Source: Polynucleobacter wuianus (GTDB lineage: Bacteria > Pseudomonadota > Gammaproteobacteria > Burkholderiales > Burkholderiaceae). From it: DNA of 64,000 bases. Each line of letters begins with the position of its first letter. Position 1 is the first letter of the stretch. This document shows positions 51,868 through 60,318 of the stretch, in pieces. The translations under genes were made by a program, and so were the position numbers. The stretch lies in assembly GCF_001659725.1 (NCBI RefSeq), contig NZ_CP015922.1:2046001-2110000 (forward strand). Direction: 5' to 3'. The notes under the pieces were generated by a model. The model saw only the letters and a program-made list of their open reading frames with translations, made no database searches and was not told the origin of the DNA.

Positions 51868-52967
51868 AATGACTTCCAAGAAGCCCAGTAACTCATTCTG
51901 ACTAAACAGAATACCAAAGCAGCAGAACCGGCCGTATGCAATAAAGCCGCCAACAAGGGCCATTGAAATACTACGTTTGAGATACCCGTCAGAATCTGCA
52001 AAGCAAGCAGACTAAACAAGAGTTTGGCAAAACGTTTAAGCCCTGTTGTTGCTAATGTAGTTAGCTTGAGAGCCCGCCAACCCAAGAATGAGAGGGCCCC
52101 TAATACCAATACTGCAAATAGGCGATGCGCCCAGTGAATGGTCTGTAACGCAACAGGAGAAATAAACTCGCCCTGGGCATTTAATCCAAGCTGACGCCAA
52201 AGCGTGAAACCTTCAGTCCAATTGGTTTCCGGCCATGCCAAACCCAAACAAGTCGGAAAGTCTGGACAGGCGAGCACAGCGTAGTTGGTACTCACCCAAG
52301 CACCCAAGAAGACCTGAATGACAAGCACTATAAAAGCTATCAATAACAAAACGGCCGGCAAAGGTTTAACTCGCAGTGTGCGTACTGCAGAAATTTTTTC
52401 TTCCCACGCTTGTTGAGCATAAGCAGTTAAACCGGCTAATAGGGCCAGCGCCAACATCAAATGAATAGTCACAATAATCGGTTGCAATTTAAGGGTCACA
52501 GTCCATGCGCCAAAAGCGCCCTGAATACACACCAATAGGAGCAAACCTAAGCTACCAAACAATGGGCTTTTGCCAAGCGTTTTGAGTTTACTGAAGGCTA
52601 AGCCTACTTGTACCAAGATCAATGCGCCAACAGTCATCGCCAAATAGCGGTGAATCATTTCAATCCAAGCTTTCATGACAGTTACAGGCCCGCTGGGCAA
52701 CGCACTTTGAGCTTGCTGTATGTCGCTCAACGCATGAAAGGGATTGGAGGTGCCATAGCAACCAGGCCAGTCTGGGCAACCAAGACCTGAGTCGGTTAAG
52801 CGCGTAAAGGCGCCAAACACAATTAAATCAAAAGTCATAAACACCAAAACCCAATTGAGTTTCTGAAAAAAACTATAGCCTGGCCTTGTCCAGAGATAAG
52901 CCAAGGGCAGACCTGCAAAGACGATTGCAATAGCGGCCAACTCTAAGAACAAAACAATATTGGGCAT
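51864..52967 (-). CDS. ctaA: Haem A synthase (Cox15/CtaA)
   Basis: Oxidises haem O to haem A in the inner membrane. 367 residues with about eight membrane segments. Family blocks: FGAFTRLTDSGLGCPDWPGCYG, EMIHRYLAM and QTIHWAHRLFAVLVLG, holding the conserved haem-ligand histidines. Stop overlaps ctaB (ATGA), and the start overlaps the preceding gene as TAATG. Its placement beside ctaB and the oxidase genes fits the aa3 enzyme. Confidence 0.95.
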   Translation of the reverse strand: MPNIVLFLELAAIAIVFAGLPLAYLWTRPGYSFFQKLNWVLVFMTFDLIVFGAFTRLTDSGLGCPDWPGCYGTSNPFHALSDIQQAQSALPSGPVTVMKAWIEMIHRYLAMTVGALILVQVGLAFSKLKTLGKSPLFGSLGLLLLVCIQGAFGAWTVTLKLQPIIVTIHLMLALALLAGLTAYAQQAWEEKISAVRTLRVKPLPAVLLLIAFIVLVIQVFLGAWVSTNYAVLACPDFPTCLGLAWPETNWTEGFTLWRQLGLNAQGEFISPVALQTIHWAHRLFAVLVLGALSFLGWRALKLTTLATTGLKRFAKLLFSLLALQILTGISNVVFQWPLLAALLHTAGSAALVFCLVRMSYWASWKSL

Positions 52968-53623
52968 TACAAACTCTCACCCTTGTGATTTAACTTCAAG
53001 AGTTTTTCTAAATCTTTCTTCAAACTAGAAAATTCTTTAGGCGAATTAGTCACTGGGAAATACATCATCTTCGCTGGACTTGGATCGATCAACTGAATCT
53101 CTTTGCCAGCGCCCTCTTTATTCAGCCAAGTGTCAAACTCAGCACGAGATTTAGGATCTGAGGACAACGAAACTACCTTAAGCCCTGCCGTCTTTTCGTC
53201 ATACGCTTTTGTAAGCTCAGGGTCCACAGCCTTGCCATCCGTATTGACCCAAATCAGCTGAACACGTCCGCTTTCTCTGCCCATTGCCACTCTGGTTTGG
53301 CGCATAAGAAATAATGCTTCCACACATTCTTTGTCTTTCACTTGACACTCACCTGCAGGGCGGGCAATCAACAAAGTCCATTTACCTTTTAGTGGAACAT
53401 CGAGCCAAGCACTATTGAATTCCTGGGCTGGGTATATCAAGGTACCAAAATTGGTTTTTCCACCCTCAGGCTTAATCACGTAGTAGGCAAAGTAGGATGC
53501 AATTACAGGACTAGCGCAAGCCAGCAATAGCAGCAGCATTTGAATGCGGCCACGGCGAGTTCGCGCATTGATTGCCGAAGAATCTGTTTGAGAAGCCGGA
53601 ATTAATAACTCTTTATCACTCAC
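52967..53623 (-). CDS. Predicted cytochrome oxidase assembly-type membrane protein
   Basis: Function unknown. 218 residues starting at a GTG, with one membrane segment at about 30-50 (LLLLLACASPVIASYFAYYV) and a periplasmic domain that reads like a reduced thioredoxin/SCO fold (WTLLIARPAGEC, VQLIWVNTDGKAVDPEL) without the CxxxC copper motif. It sits in the cta cluster between SURF1 (2 bases) and ctaA (TAATG overlap), so a role in oxidase assembly is inferred from context only. A similar gene occupies this place in other Burkholderiales (recalled). Confidence 0.7.
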   Translation of the reverse strand: MSDKELLIPASQTDSSAINARTRRGRIQMLLLLLACASPVIASYFAYYVIKPEGGKTNFGTLIYPAQEFNSAWLDVPLKGKWTLLIARPAGECQVKDKECVEALFLMRQTRVAMGRESGRVQLIWVNTDGKAVDPELTKAYDEKTAGLKVVSLSSDPKSRAEFDTWLNKEGAGKEIQLIDPSPAKMMYFPVTNSPKEFSSLKKDLEKLLKLNHKGESL

Positions 53624-53625
53624 GC

Positions 53626-54417
53626 CTAAGCCCTATCCTTTACATCCTGACGCCAATATTGACGCAGGCCAGTAATCAACCAAAACAAGAATCCACAAGT
53701 TGCTAAAGCAAACCACTGGAATGCATAAGCATAATGGCGATCGACTCCACTTGTCAGAGGTGACCACTCTCGTAATAAACCATCTTCAATCCCCATATTT
53801 TCTTCACGCAAGATGAATGGGGCCTGATTCCAACCACGAAGATTACCTTCAGCCGTTAGATTGAAGTTTTGCTCTATCTTTGGCTTGCCTACATCACCTG
53901 AAGGTTTGCCATCCCCTAGTTCATAAACCTTACCTGGATGAGCAAAGACGATACCCTCAACATTCACAATCCCTGCGGGAGTTTTCACTGGCGGTAAAGT
54001 TTCTCGATTCTCATTATTTCGCGGAGCCCAACCGCGATTAATCCAAAGTACTTCATCGCGACCCTCTAAGCGCAAGGGCATCATCAAATAAAACCCCGCT
54101 TGGGATGAGGCGGTACCAGCGGCGGGGATAGGTCTTGGACGGTTATCTAACCAGATAGCGCCTTCGGAAATAAACTGGCCACGTGCGATCATGCGGCGTT
54201 CACCGACCTCTTCCAAGGTCCAAGGCCCTGCATTAGCACTCAAAATTGGCATTTGTTGTCGAGCTAATAAATTAGCTGCTAATGCAATTTTGCTGCTGGC
54301 TCTACTCAACTGCCAAACGCCCGCTCCGCAACTAAGCGCAACCACCAGCAAGGCTGATACAGTAGCAACTATGCGCTTTGTCACAAGGCTGTGAAAGAGA
54401 CTATTTAAAGGATTCAA
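53626..54417 (-). CDS. SURF1-family cytochrome oxidase assembly protein
   Basis: Membrane protein thought to help haem A insertion into subunit I. 263 residues with membrane segments at about 15-35 (RIVATVSALLVVALSCGAGVW) and 232-250, and the SURF1 blocks GVWQLSRASSKIALAANLL and WINRGWAPRNN. The start is uncertain: TTG at 54417 or GTG at 54384, neither with a clear Shine-Dalgarno; 54417 is kept. Divergent from the DUF2909 gene. Confidence 0.88.
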   Translation of the reverse strand: MNPLNSLFHSLVTKRIVATVSALLVVALSCGAGVWQLSRASSKIALAANLLARQQMPILSANAGPWTLEEVGERRMIARGQFISEGAIWLDNRPRPIPAAGTASSQAGFYLMMPLRLEGRDEVLWINRGWAPRNNENRETLPPVKTPAGIVNVEGIVFAHPGKVYELGDGKPSGDVGKPKIEQNFNLTAEGNLRGWNQAPFILREENMGIEDGLLREWSPLTSGVDRHYAYAFQWFALATCGFLFWLITGLRQYWRQDVKDRA

Positions 54418-54431
54418 GATAAGGATTTGAG

Positions 54432-54644
54432 ATGAAGTGGATTATTCCAATTGTCCTACTAATGATCGTTGCTAGCTTAGGCTCAGCGCTTTATTACATG
54501 ATGAAAGATAAGGGCAATAGCGCTAGAATGGTTCATTCCCTCATGCTGCGAATTGGCTTATCTATTGCGCTATTTCTAGGTATTTTGCTGGCCCACTACT
54601 TTGGCCTCATTGAAGCGACTGGAATCAAGGTTGGCACAAACTAA
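54432..54644 (+). CDS. DUF2909 twin-transmembrane small protein
   Basis: 70 residues with two hydrophobic helices (WIIPIVLLMIVASLGSALYYM and MLRIGLSIALFLGILLAHYF) joined by a short basic loop (MMKDKGNSARMVH). This matches DUF2909, a small inner-membrane family often found in the cytochrome oxidase cluster in betaproteobacteria. It is the only plus-strand gene in the cluster. Function unknown. A terminator follows. Confidence 0.85.
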   Translation: MKWIIPIVLLMIVASLGSALYYMMKDKGNSARMVHSLMLRIGLSIALFLGILLAHYFGLIEATGIKVGTN

Positions 54645-54674
54645 ACTGCTACAAATTAGAGTCCTCAGAAACAA

Positions 54675-54701
54675 ATCGGGGCTTAGAGCCCCGATTTTTT
54701 A
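54675..54701. terminator. Intrinsic terminator between the DUF2909 gene and ctaE
   Basis: ATCGGGGC-TTAGA-GCCCCGAT followed by TTTTTT on the plus strand: an 8-base-pair stem. It ends the DUF2909 transcript and, with A residues on the other side, may also terminate the minus-strand ctaC-ctaE transcript. Confidence 0.85.
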
Positions 54702-54707
54702 TTCTAG

Positions 54708-55562
54708 TTACATCCAGTAAACAGCGATGTACAAACCAAGCCATACAACGTCAACAAAGTGCCAGTACCAAGCAGCACCCTCAAAGGCAAAGTGATGCTT
54801 AGCTGTGAAATCGCCGCGAATCATACGACGCAAGACAATCGCCAACATCGTGCCACCAAGGAACACGTGGAAGCCGTGGAAACCTGTCAACATGAAGAAG
54901 GTTGAGCCATAGATACCTGAAGTCAATTTCAGATTCAACGCATGGTATGCATGGTAGTACTCATACATCTGGAAACCCAAGAAGATTGCGCCCAAACCAA
55001 CAGTTGCGGCCAAACCAATAATGGCCCTCTTCATATGGTTCTCTACTAATGCGTGGTGAGCAATCGTAATAGTCACGCCGGAACTCAACAACAATAAAGT
55101 ATTGATGGTTGGAACTGGCCAAGGACCCATGGTAGTGAACTTCTCAACCAAACCAGCTGGACCATCATTAGGCCAAACAGCCTGAAAATCTGGCCAGAGC
55201 AACTTGCTCTCAACATCACCCATCCAGGGCATTGCAATATTGCGAGCATAGAAGAGAGCCGCAAAGAATGCGCCAAAGAACATGATCTCGGAGAAGATGA
55301 ACCATGCCATCGACCAACGATAAGAGATGTCTACGTTGACACCATTCTTACCAGCGTTTGACTCAGCAATCGTGTCACCAAACCAGTTGTAGAGCACATA
55401 GAGAACAAATGCTACTCCCGTCAGGGTAAGGGGGCCACCCCAAGGAGCATGGTTAACCCAGCCTGATATGCCAAAAGCAAAGCCAATGAGGCCAAGTGCA
55501 GCCATAGCTGGATGCCTAGATAGTCCAGGGACGAAATAGTGTGGGGTTGAATTGGATGACAT
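54708..55562 (-). CDS. ctaE: Cytochrome c oxidase subunit III
   Basis: Membrane subunit of the aa3-type oxidase. 284 residues from the ATG at 55562; a frame opening at 55580 is rejected. Seven hydrophobic segments; family blocks HPAMAALGLIGFAFG, WFIFSEIMFFGAFFAALFY, GFHGFHVFLGG and AAWYWHFVDVVWLGLYIAVY. It is the last gene of the ctaC-ctaD-small-ctaG-DUF2970-ctaE transcript. Confidence 0.97.
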   Translation of the reverse strand: MSSNSTPHYFVPGLSRHPAMAALGLIGFAFGISGWVNHAPWGGPLTLTGVAFVLYVLYNWFGDTIAESNAGKNGVNVDISYRWSMAWFIFSEIMFFGAFFAALFYARNIAMPWMGDVESKLLWPDFQAVWPNDGPAGLVEKFTTMGPWPVPTINTLLLLSSGVTITIAHHALVENHMKRAIIGLAATVGLGAIFLGFQMYEYYHAYHALNLKLTSGIYGSTFFMLTGFHGFHVFLGGTMLAIVLRRMIRGDFTAKHHFAFEGAAWYWHFVDVVWLGLYIAVYWM

Positions 55563-55591
55563 CTTATTCTCTCTATTCAATCAAAAAATAA

Positions 55592-55786
55592 TCAATGGGA
55601 CACAACTACTTTCACTATTAAGAGCAGGATAGCCATAAAAATTAAGGCACCAACAACTCCCGCAATAATAATGTGTACAAAACTTAACGACGCTACATCT
55701 TCCTGCAAACCTGACTTCTTACGCACTCCTAAAAAACCCCACATCACGGCTTTCATAGACTGCGTAAAGCTACTTTTCTTCTTCAC
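55592..55786 (-). CDS. DUF2970 small membrane protein
   Basis: 64 residues with an N-terminal amphipathic part (SFTQSMKAVMWGFLGVRKKS) and one C-terminal membrane helix (FVHIIIAGVVGALIFMAILL). Typical of DUF2970, which lies between ctaG and ctaE in many betaproteobacterial oxidase clusters. It starts at a GTG overlapping the ctaG stop (GTGA). Function unknown. Confidence 0.85.
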   Translation of the reverse strand: MKKKSSFTQSMKAVMWGFLGVRKKSGLQEDVASLSFVHIIIAGVVGALIFMAILLLIVKVVVSH

Positions 55787-56367
55787 GAAACAACCTTTGA
55801 TTTAGGAGCCGGTGGAGTACCGCCCAAGCCCAGCTCAAAAAAGGTGTACGACAAAGTGATGGTTTTCACATCATCCGGTAAGCCTGAATCAATTACAAAA
55901 ACTACTGGCATCTTCTTGGTTTCATTTGCTGCCAATGTTTGCTCTTGAAAACAAAAACACTCTAGTTTGGTAAAAAACTCTGTCGCACTTTTAGGCGCAT
56001 AACTTGGTATGGCTTGCGCCCTTACCGAACGATTCTGATTATTGGTGACTTCATAAACAATCTCTGTCATCTCACCCGGGTGCACTTCTAGAAAATTCTT
56101 AACCGGTTTGAATGTGAATGGGCCACGGCTATTTGAGTCAAACTCAATCGTTACCGTACGAGCATAGTTAACCTGGGTATTGCCAACCTTATTAGGACTA
56201 AAGGCTCTAACGCCATAATCATTCTTATTTGTTACGACATTAATGCCAGTAACTTCACACAGAGCCTTATACATTGGCACTAAGGCATATCCAAAGCCAA
56301 ACATCATCACCGCTGCAATTAAGAGCTTGACTAAGATTTGACGGTTGAGTGACTGAGTAGAAACCAT
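55783..56367 (-). CDS. ctaG: Cytochrome oxidase assembly protein CtaG/Cox11
   Basis: Copper chaperone that delivers CuB to subunit I. 194 residues with one N-terminal membrane segment (about 10-30) and a periplasmic Ig-like domain. The copper motif is CFCFQEQ (LECFCFQEQTL), with a third cysteine at CEVTGIN. It overlaps the DUF2970 start and lies 15 bases after the small 43-residue gene. Confidence 0.95.
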   Translation of the reverse strand: MVSTQSLNRQILVKLLIAAVMMFGFGYALVPMYKALCEVTGINVVTNKNDYGVRAFSPNKVGNTQVNYARTVTIEFDSNSRGPFTFKPVKNFLEVHPGEMTEIVYEVTNNQNRSVRAQAIPSYAPKSATEFFTKLECFCFQEQTLAANETKKMPVVFVIDSGLPDDVKTITLSYTFFELGLGGTPPAPKSKVVS

Positions 56368-56382
56368 TGCTGTAAGCAGGCG

Positions 56383-56514
56383 TTAACCTAAAAAGCTCCG
56401 TTTGATCACGATACCAATAAAGAAGGTCAGGACGACGCTCAAAAGGACAAAGCCCAGCCTGCGGTTATTCGCAGCCAGGGCTTGTTTATTTGAAGAATTA
56501 AATTCCTGCTTCAC
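56383..56514 (-). CDS. Small single-helix membrane protein of the oxidase cluster
   Basis: 43 residues from a GTG at 56514, which lies inside the ctaD end (17-base overlap, different frame). The sequence is a short basic N-terminus (NKQALAANNRRLG) and one hydrophobic helix (FVLLSVVLTFFIGIVI) ending KRSFLG. It looks like the small assembly proteins annotated between ctaD and ctaG in Burkholderiales. The longer open frame to 56598 is only a shadow of ctaD, and there is no ATG, so the start is a choice of the best placed codon. Confidence 0.6.
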   Translation of the reverse strand: MKQEFNSSNKQALAANNRRLGFVLLSVVLTFFIGIVIKRSFLG

Positions 56515-58117
56515 GCATTTGCTCTGCACTAGGCGGAGTTTCAAAAGTATGATGAGGCGCAGGAGAAGGAACAGTCCACTCCAAACCTTTAGCGCCATCC
56601 CATGGCTTCATTGGTGCTTTTTCACCTTGGCCACGGTACGCTGGCATCACAACAAAGATTAAGAAATAAACCTGCGCTAAACCGAAACCTAAAGCACCGA
56701 TTGAAGCAATCATATTGAAATCAGCAAACTGCGTTGGATAGTCTGCATAACGACGTGGCATACCAGCTAAGCCCAAGAAATGCATAGGGAAGAAGGTGAT
56801 GTTGAAGAAAATCATGGAAGCCCAGAAGTGGATCTTGCCGCGAGTTTCATTCGCCATATAGCCGGTCCACTTAGGGCACCAGTAGTAGAAGCCTGCGAAC
56901 ATTGCAAACAATGAGCCCGCTACCAATACATAGTGGAAGTGAGCAACGACGTAATACGTATCTTGCACGCCGATATCGATTGGCGCCATCGCCAAGATCA
57001 AACCAGTGAAACCACCCATCGTAAATACGAAGATAAAACCGATAGCCCACAACATTGGAGTTTCAAAGGTCATTGAACCTTTCCACATTGTTGCAACCCA
57101 GTTAAAAATCTTCACACCAGTTGGAACAGCGATCAACATGGTTGCGTACATGAAGAACAGTTGACCCGTTACTGGCATACCAGTAGCAAACATGTGGTGA
57201 GCCCAAACGATGAATGACAAGATCGCAATCGATGCGGTTGCATAAACCATGGAGCTGTAACCAAACAATGTTTTTCTGGAGAAAGCAGGAACGATTTCAC
57301 TCACGATTCCAAATGCTGGAAGAATCATGATGTAAACCTCTGGGTGGCCAAAGAACCAGAAAATATGCTGGAACATGATTGGGTCGCCACCACCAACAGC
57401 AGAGAAAAATGAAGTGCCGAAATGACGATCAGTCAAAACCATGGTGATCGCGCCAGCCAAAACAGGCATCACAGCAATCAACAAGTAAGCAGTGATCAAC
57501 CAAGTCCAACAGAACATTGGCATCTTCATCAGAGTTAGGCCAGGAGCGCGCATATTCAAAATGGTGACGATGATATTGATCGATCCCATGATCGAAGAAG
57601 CGCCTAACAAGTGAAGCGAGAAAATCGCCATATCCATGCCAGGGCCCATTTGTGAGGTCAATGGAGCATAGATTGTCCAACCACCCGCAGGGGCGCCACC
57701 AGGAACAAGGAATGAGCTCAATAACAAGGTTGCAGCTACAGGCAGAATCCAGAAGCTGAAGTTATTCATTCGAGCAAATGCCATATCAGACGCACCAATT
57801 TGCAATGGCACCATCCAGTTAGCAAAACCAACGAAAGCTGGCATGATCGCGCCGAACACCATCACTAAGCCGTGCATGGTGGTGAGCTGGTTAAAGAACT
57901 CAGGGCGGAAGAATTGCAAACCAGGCTGGAATAATTCCAAACGAATTCCCAAGGCCATCACGCCGCCAGCTAATAAGCTAACAAACGAGAACATCAGGTA
58001 CATCGTGCCGATGTCTTTGTGGTTGGTTGCGAACAACCAACGACGCCAACCATGTGGCGTGTGATCATCATGCGCGTGATCGTGTGCGTGATCGTGGGTA
58101 GTAGAGACTGTGCTCAT
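56498..58117 (-). CDS. ctaD: Cytochrome c oxidase subunit I
   Basis: Catalytic subunit with haem a and the haem a3-CuB centre. 539 residues, 12 membrane segments. Key blocks: TMHGLVMVFGAIMPA (haem a ligand His), FFGHPEVYIMILPAFG (His-Tyr cross-link of CuB), IVWAHHMFATGM (two CuB histidines) and VAHFHYVLVAGS (ligands of a3 and a). The N-terminus HDHAHDHAHDDHTPHG is strongly His/Asp-rich, which may bind copper or other metals. 42 bases after ctaC. Confidence 0.98.
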   Translation of the reverse strand: MSTVSTTHDHAHDHAHDDHTPHGWRRWLFATNHKDIGTMYLMFSFVSLLAGGVMALGIRLELFQPGLQFFRPEFFNQLTTMHGLVMVFGAIMPAFVGFANWMVPLQIGASDMAFARMNNFSFWILPVAATLLLSSFLVPGGAPAGGWTIYAPLTSQMGPGMDMAIFSLHLLGASSIMGSINIIVTILNMRAPGLTLMKMPMFCWTWLITAYLLIAVMPVLAGAITMVLTDRHFGTSFFSAVGGGDPIMFQHIFWFFGHPEVYIMILPAFGIVSEIVPAFSRKTLFGYSSMVYATASIAILSFIVWAHHMFATGMPVTGQLFFMYATMLIAVPTGVKIFNWVATMWKGSMTFETPMLWAIGFIFVFTMGGFTGLILAMAPIDIGVQDTYYVVAHFHYVLVAGSLFAMFAGFYYWCPKWTGYMANETRGKIHFWASMIFFNITFFPMHFLGLAGMPRRYADYPTQFADFNMIASIGALGFGLAQVYFLIFVVMPAYRGQGEKAPMKPWDGAKGLEWTVPSPAPHHTFETPPSAEQMREAGI

Positions 58118-58159
58118 GAATTACTCCGGTTTCGTTTTATCTATATTAGTTAATCTGAA

Positions 58160-59314
58160 TTACTGGCCGCGTGCGGTAATAATTTCTTGGGTCTGAATTA
58201 CTTCGCCCGTTTTATTACCCCATGAGTTACGGGTGTATGTAATCACTGCAGCAATATCGCCATCAGAAAGTACACCAGCCCATTTCGGCATTGCATTTTT
58301 ACCGTTTAACAAAATGTTGAATTGACCCGCTTTAGGACCATTCACCACTTTGCTGCCATCCAATGCTGGGAACGCACCCGCACCTTTACCGTTAGGCTGA
58401 TGGCACGCAGCACAGTTCGCTGCGTACACTTTTGCGCCACGCTCTTTTTGCTCATCCAAGGTGTAAACCTTTGAAGGATCATCTCCAGCAGCGCCCATTT
58501 CTTTTTTCTTCTGCGCTACCCAAGCGGTGTAATCCTCTTCAGAAACCACTTTCACAACGATCGGCATAAAGGCATGCTCTGCACCACAAAGCTCTGAACA
58601 CTGACCGCGGAATGTACCAATCTTGTCAGCTCTAAACCAAGTATCTCGAACAAAACCAGGGATCGCATCTTGCTTTACACCAAATGCTGGAATAGTCCAT
58701 GCATGAATAACGTCATTAGCAGTAGTGATCAAACGAATCTTCTTGCCAACTGGCACGACCATTTCGTTATCCACTTCCATCAAATACGTATTTGATTTTG
58801 GCGCTAGGTTATTAATCGCTTCACGTGAAGTAGACAAAGTAGATAAGAAGCTAATGCCTTCGCCTTCACCTTTAATGTAGTCGTAACCCCACTTCCACTG
58901 GTAGCCAGTAGTCTTAATGGTGATGTCAGAGTTGGTAGTGTCTTTCATGGCAACAACTGTTTTAGTTGCGGGCAATGCCATGCCAATAACGATGAGCAAA
59001 GGAATCACCGTCCAAATAATTTCAACAGTGGTGCTCTCATGGAAAGAGGCTGACTTATGGCCTAAAGATTTACGGTGCTTCAAAATCGAATAGAACATCA
59101 CGCCAAATACGCCCACAAAAATGAGTGCGCAGATTACCAACATCATCCAATGAAGCCAATGGATTTCTTGCATGATTTTGGTTGCTGGGGCAGTGAAGTT
59201 CAGCTGGTTTACAGCTGGACCGCCAGGCATGTTTTCAGTTGCGTGTGCAAAAGCAGTGCCGAAGGCTGCTACTAGATAGAGCGAAGCCCTAGTGACTTTT
59301 CCAAATAAATTCAT
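58160..59314 (-). CDS. ctaC: Cytochrome c oxidase subunit II with fused cytochrome c
   Basis: Electron-entry subunit with the CuA site. 384 residues: signal peptide (to about AFAHA), two membrane segments (about 55-130), a cupredoxin domain with the CuA motif CSELCGAEHAFM (about 239-250) and a C-terminal cytochrome c domain with haem motif CAACH (about 299-303) and the axial Met in NAMPKWAGVLSD. This caa3-type fusion lets the oxidase take electrons without a separate soluble cytochrome c. First gene of the operon, behind a promoter at 59404-59432. Confidence 0.97.
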   Translation of the reverse strand: MNLFGKVTRASLYLVAAFGTAFAHATENMPGGPAVNQLNFTAPATKIMQEIHWLHWMMLVICALIFVGVFGVMFYSILKHRKSLGHKSASFHESTTVEIIWTVIPLLIVIGMALPATKTVVAMKDTTNSDITIKTTGYQWKWGYDYIKGEGEGISFLSTLSTSREAINNLAPKSNTYLMEVDNEMVVPVGKKIRLITTANDVIHAWTIPAFGVKQDAIPGFVRDTWFRADKIGTFRGQCSELCGAEHAFMPIVVKVVSEEDYTAWVAQKKKEMGAAGDDPSKVYTLDEQKERGAKVYAANCAACHQPNGKGAGAFPALDGSKVVNGPKAGQFNILLNGKNAMPKWAGVLSDGDIAAVITYTRNSWGNKTGEVIQTQEIITARGQ

Positions 59315-59403
59315 CTTATTCTCTGTTTATTGTCGTGAGCACAGTAGCAAAAAGCGCCACAAAATGCTCAAAATGCGGTCTCAAGCCAATACATCCAGCG
59401 GTG

Positions 59404-59432
59404 ATTATAGGGTTAATTAGGCACAAGAACAA
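59404..59432 (-). promoter_or_regulatory. Sigma-70-type promoter of the cta operon
   Basis: On the minus strand TTGTTC (59432-59427), a 17-base spacer and a consensus TATAAT (59409-59404). Start predicted near 59397, giving a leader of about 80 bases before the ctaC ATG at 59314. The rest of the 192-base interval 59315-59506 shows no other clear signal. Confidence 0.6.
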
Positions 59433-59506
59433 ACAGGGATAACCCACCTTCATCCAATCTTGGTCGAGCTTAAAATGATAGTAAGCACTTACACTTAAGC
59501 AGGATA

Positions 59507-60295
59507 TTACCTAGTCTTGCGTCCAATTTGATTTATATCGATATAGGCAACGCTGTCCTGCGCTTTTGCAAGTTGCTTGCCAATAGCCCAAGCGTGCCCG
59601 TAAACCACTTCTAAAGTCAGTTTTGTGGGCAATTCTGTCGTTTCATAAGCAAAATTGGTGCTAGGAGTACCCATCTTCAAAGCCTCGATATCTGCCAATA
59701 ACAGCGCTGGCTTTTCATAATCGAGCATCAGATATTCCATGTCCATTACGGGATCCGAAAAACGCTCGCCCATTAGTGCATCACCCATATCGTGCATATC
59801 CCAAGGGTTTAATAGGTTTTTGAGCTGAAAAGGGGTTATACCCATCGAGCGTAGCTCTTTTCCGGTGTCAGGCCCTAGATAGCTAAACGCAATCAAACCG
59901 CCCTCTCGCAGCACTCGCCAACACTCCTGCAAAAAATGCTTTGGGTCGGCAAGGTCTTGCAACAATAAATTACTAAATACCAAATCAACAGAATTATCAG
60001 GAAGATCAAATTTGCCAGTATTGAGATAACTTGCAATGGCGCTTGTTTTCCCATTGCGAAACAATGTGCGCCAATTTGCCGAAACTTTAGATCGCCACAA
60101 GTCAAAACTAGATGAGCCCTGTTCAGCAACACTATGGATGCGAGCCCCAGGAAAGCGCTTTGCAAAAGAATATAAATGCTTCCCAGAAAAATCTGGGATC
60201 AACAAAATATCTTGAACTTTTAATTTGACGATATCGAGTTTTTGCAACATACGGTCTGCAATTTCGTCTTGTAACCATCTAATTGGCTGGGTCAT
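59507..60295 (-). CDS. SAM-dependent methyltransferase, BioC-like
   Basis: 262 residues. SAM-binding fold without a classic glycine motif; the family pattern VDLVFSNLLLQDLADP and ECWRVLREGGLIAFSYLGPDT is like BioC, malonyl-ACP O-methyltransferase, which starts the biotin pimelate path. The N-terminus IRWLQDEIADRMLQKLDIVKL resembles BioC homologues found next to comF in betaproteobacteria. No other bio gene is in the window, so the substrate is inferred. Start is 23 bases from the divergent comF. Confidence 0.75.
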   Translation of the reverse strand: MTQPIRWLQDEIADRMLQKLDIVKLKVQDILLIPDFSGKHLYSFAKRFPGARIHSVAEQGSSSFDLWRSKVSANWRTLFRNGKTSAIASYLNTGKFDLPDNSVDLVFSNLLLQDLADPKHFLQECWRVLREGGLIAFSYLGPDTGKELRSMGITPFQLKNLLNPWDMHDMGDALMGERFSDPVMDMEYLMLDYEKPALLLADIEALKMGTPSTNFAYETTELPTKLTLEVVYGHAWAIGKQLAKAQDSVAYIDINQIGRKTR

Positions 60296-60318
60296 TGGCT
60301 CAGTATACTCAGCGCCCC

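Noticed and set aside
56515..56598. 71-residue version of the small oxidase-cluster protein
   Set aside because: The added 28 residues lie wholly within ctaD in another frame and do not resemble any family; the GTG at 56514 is the better start.
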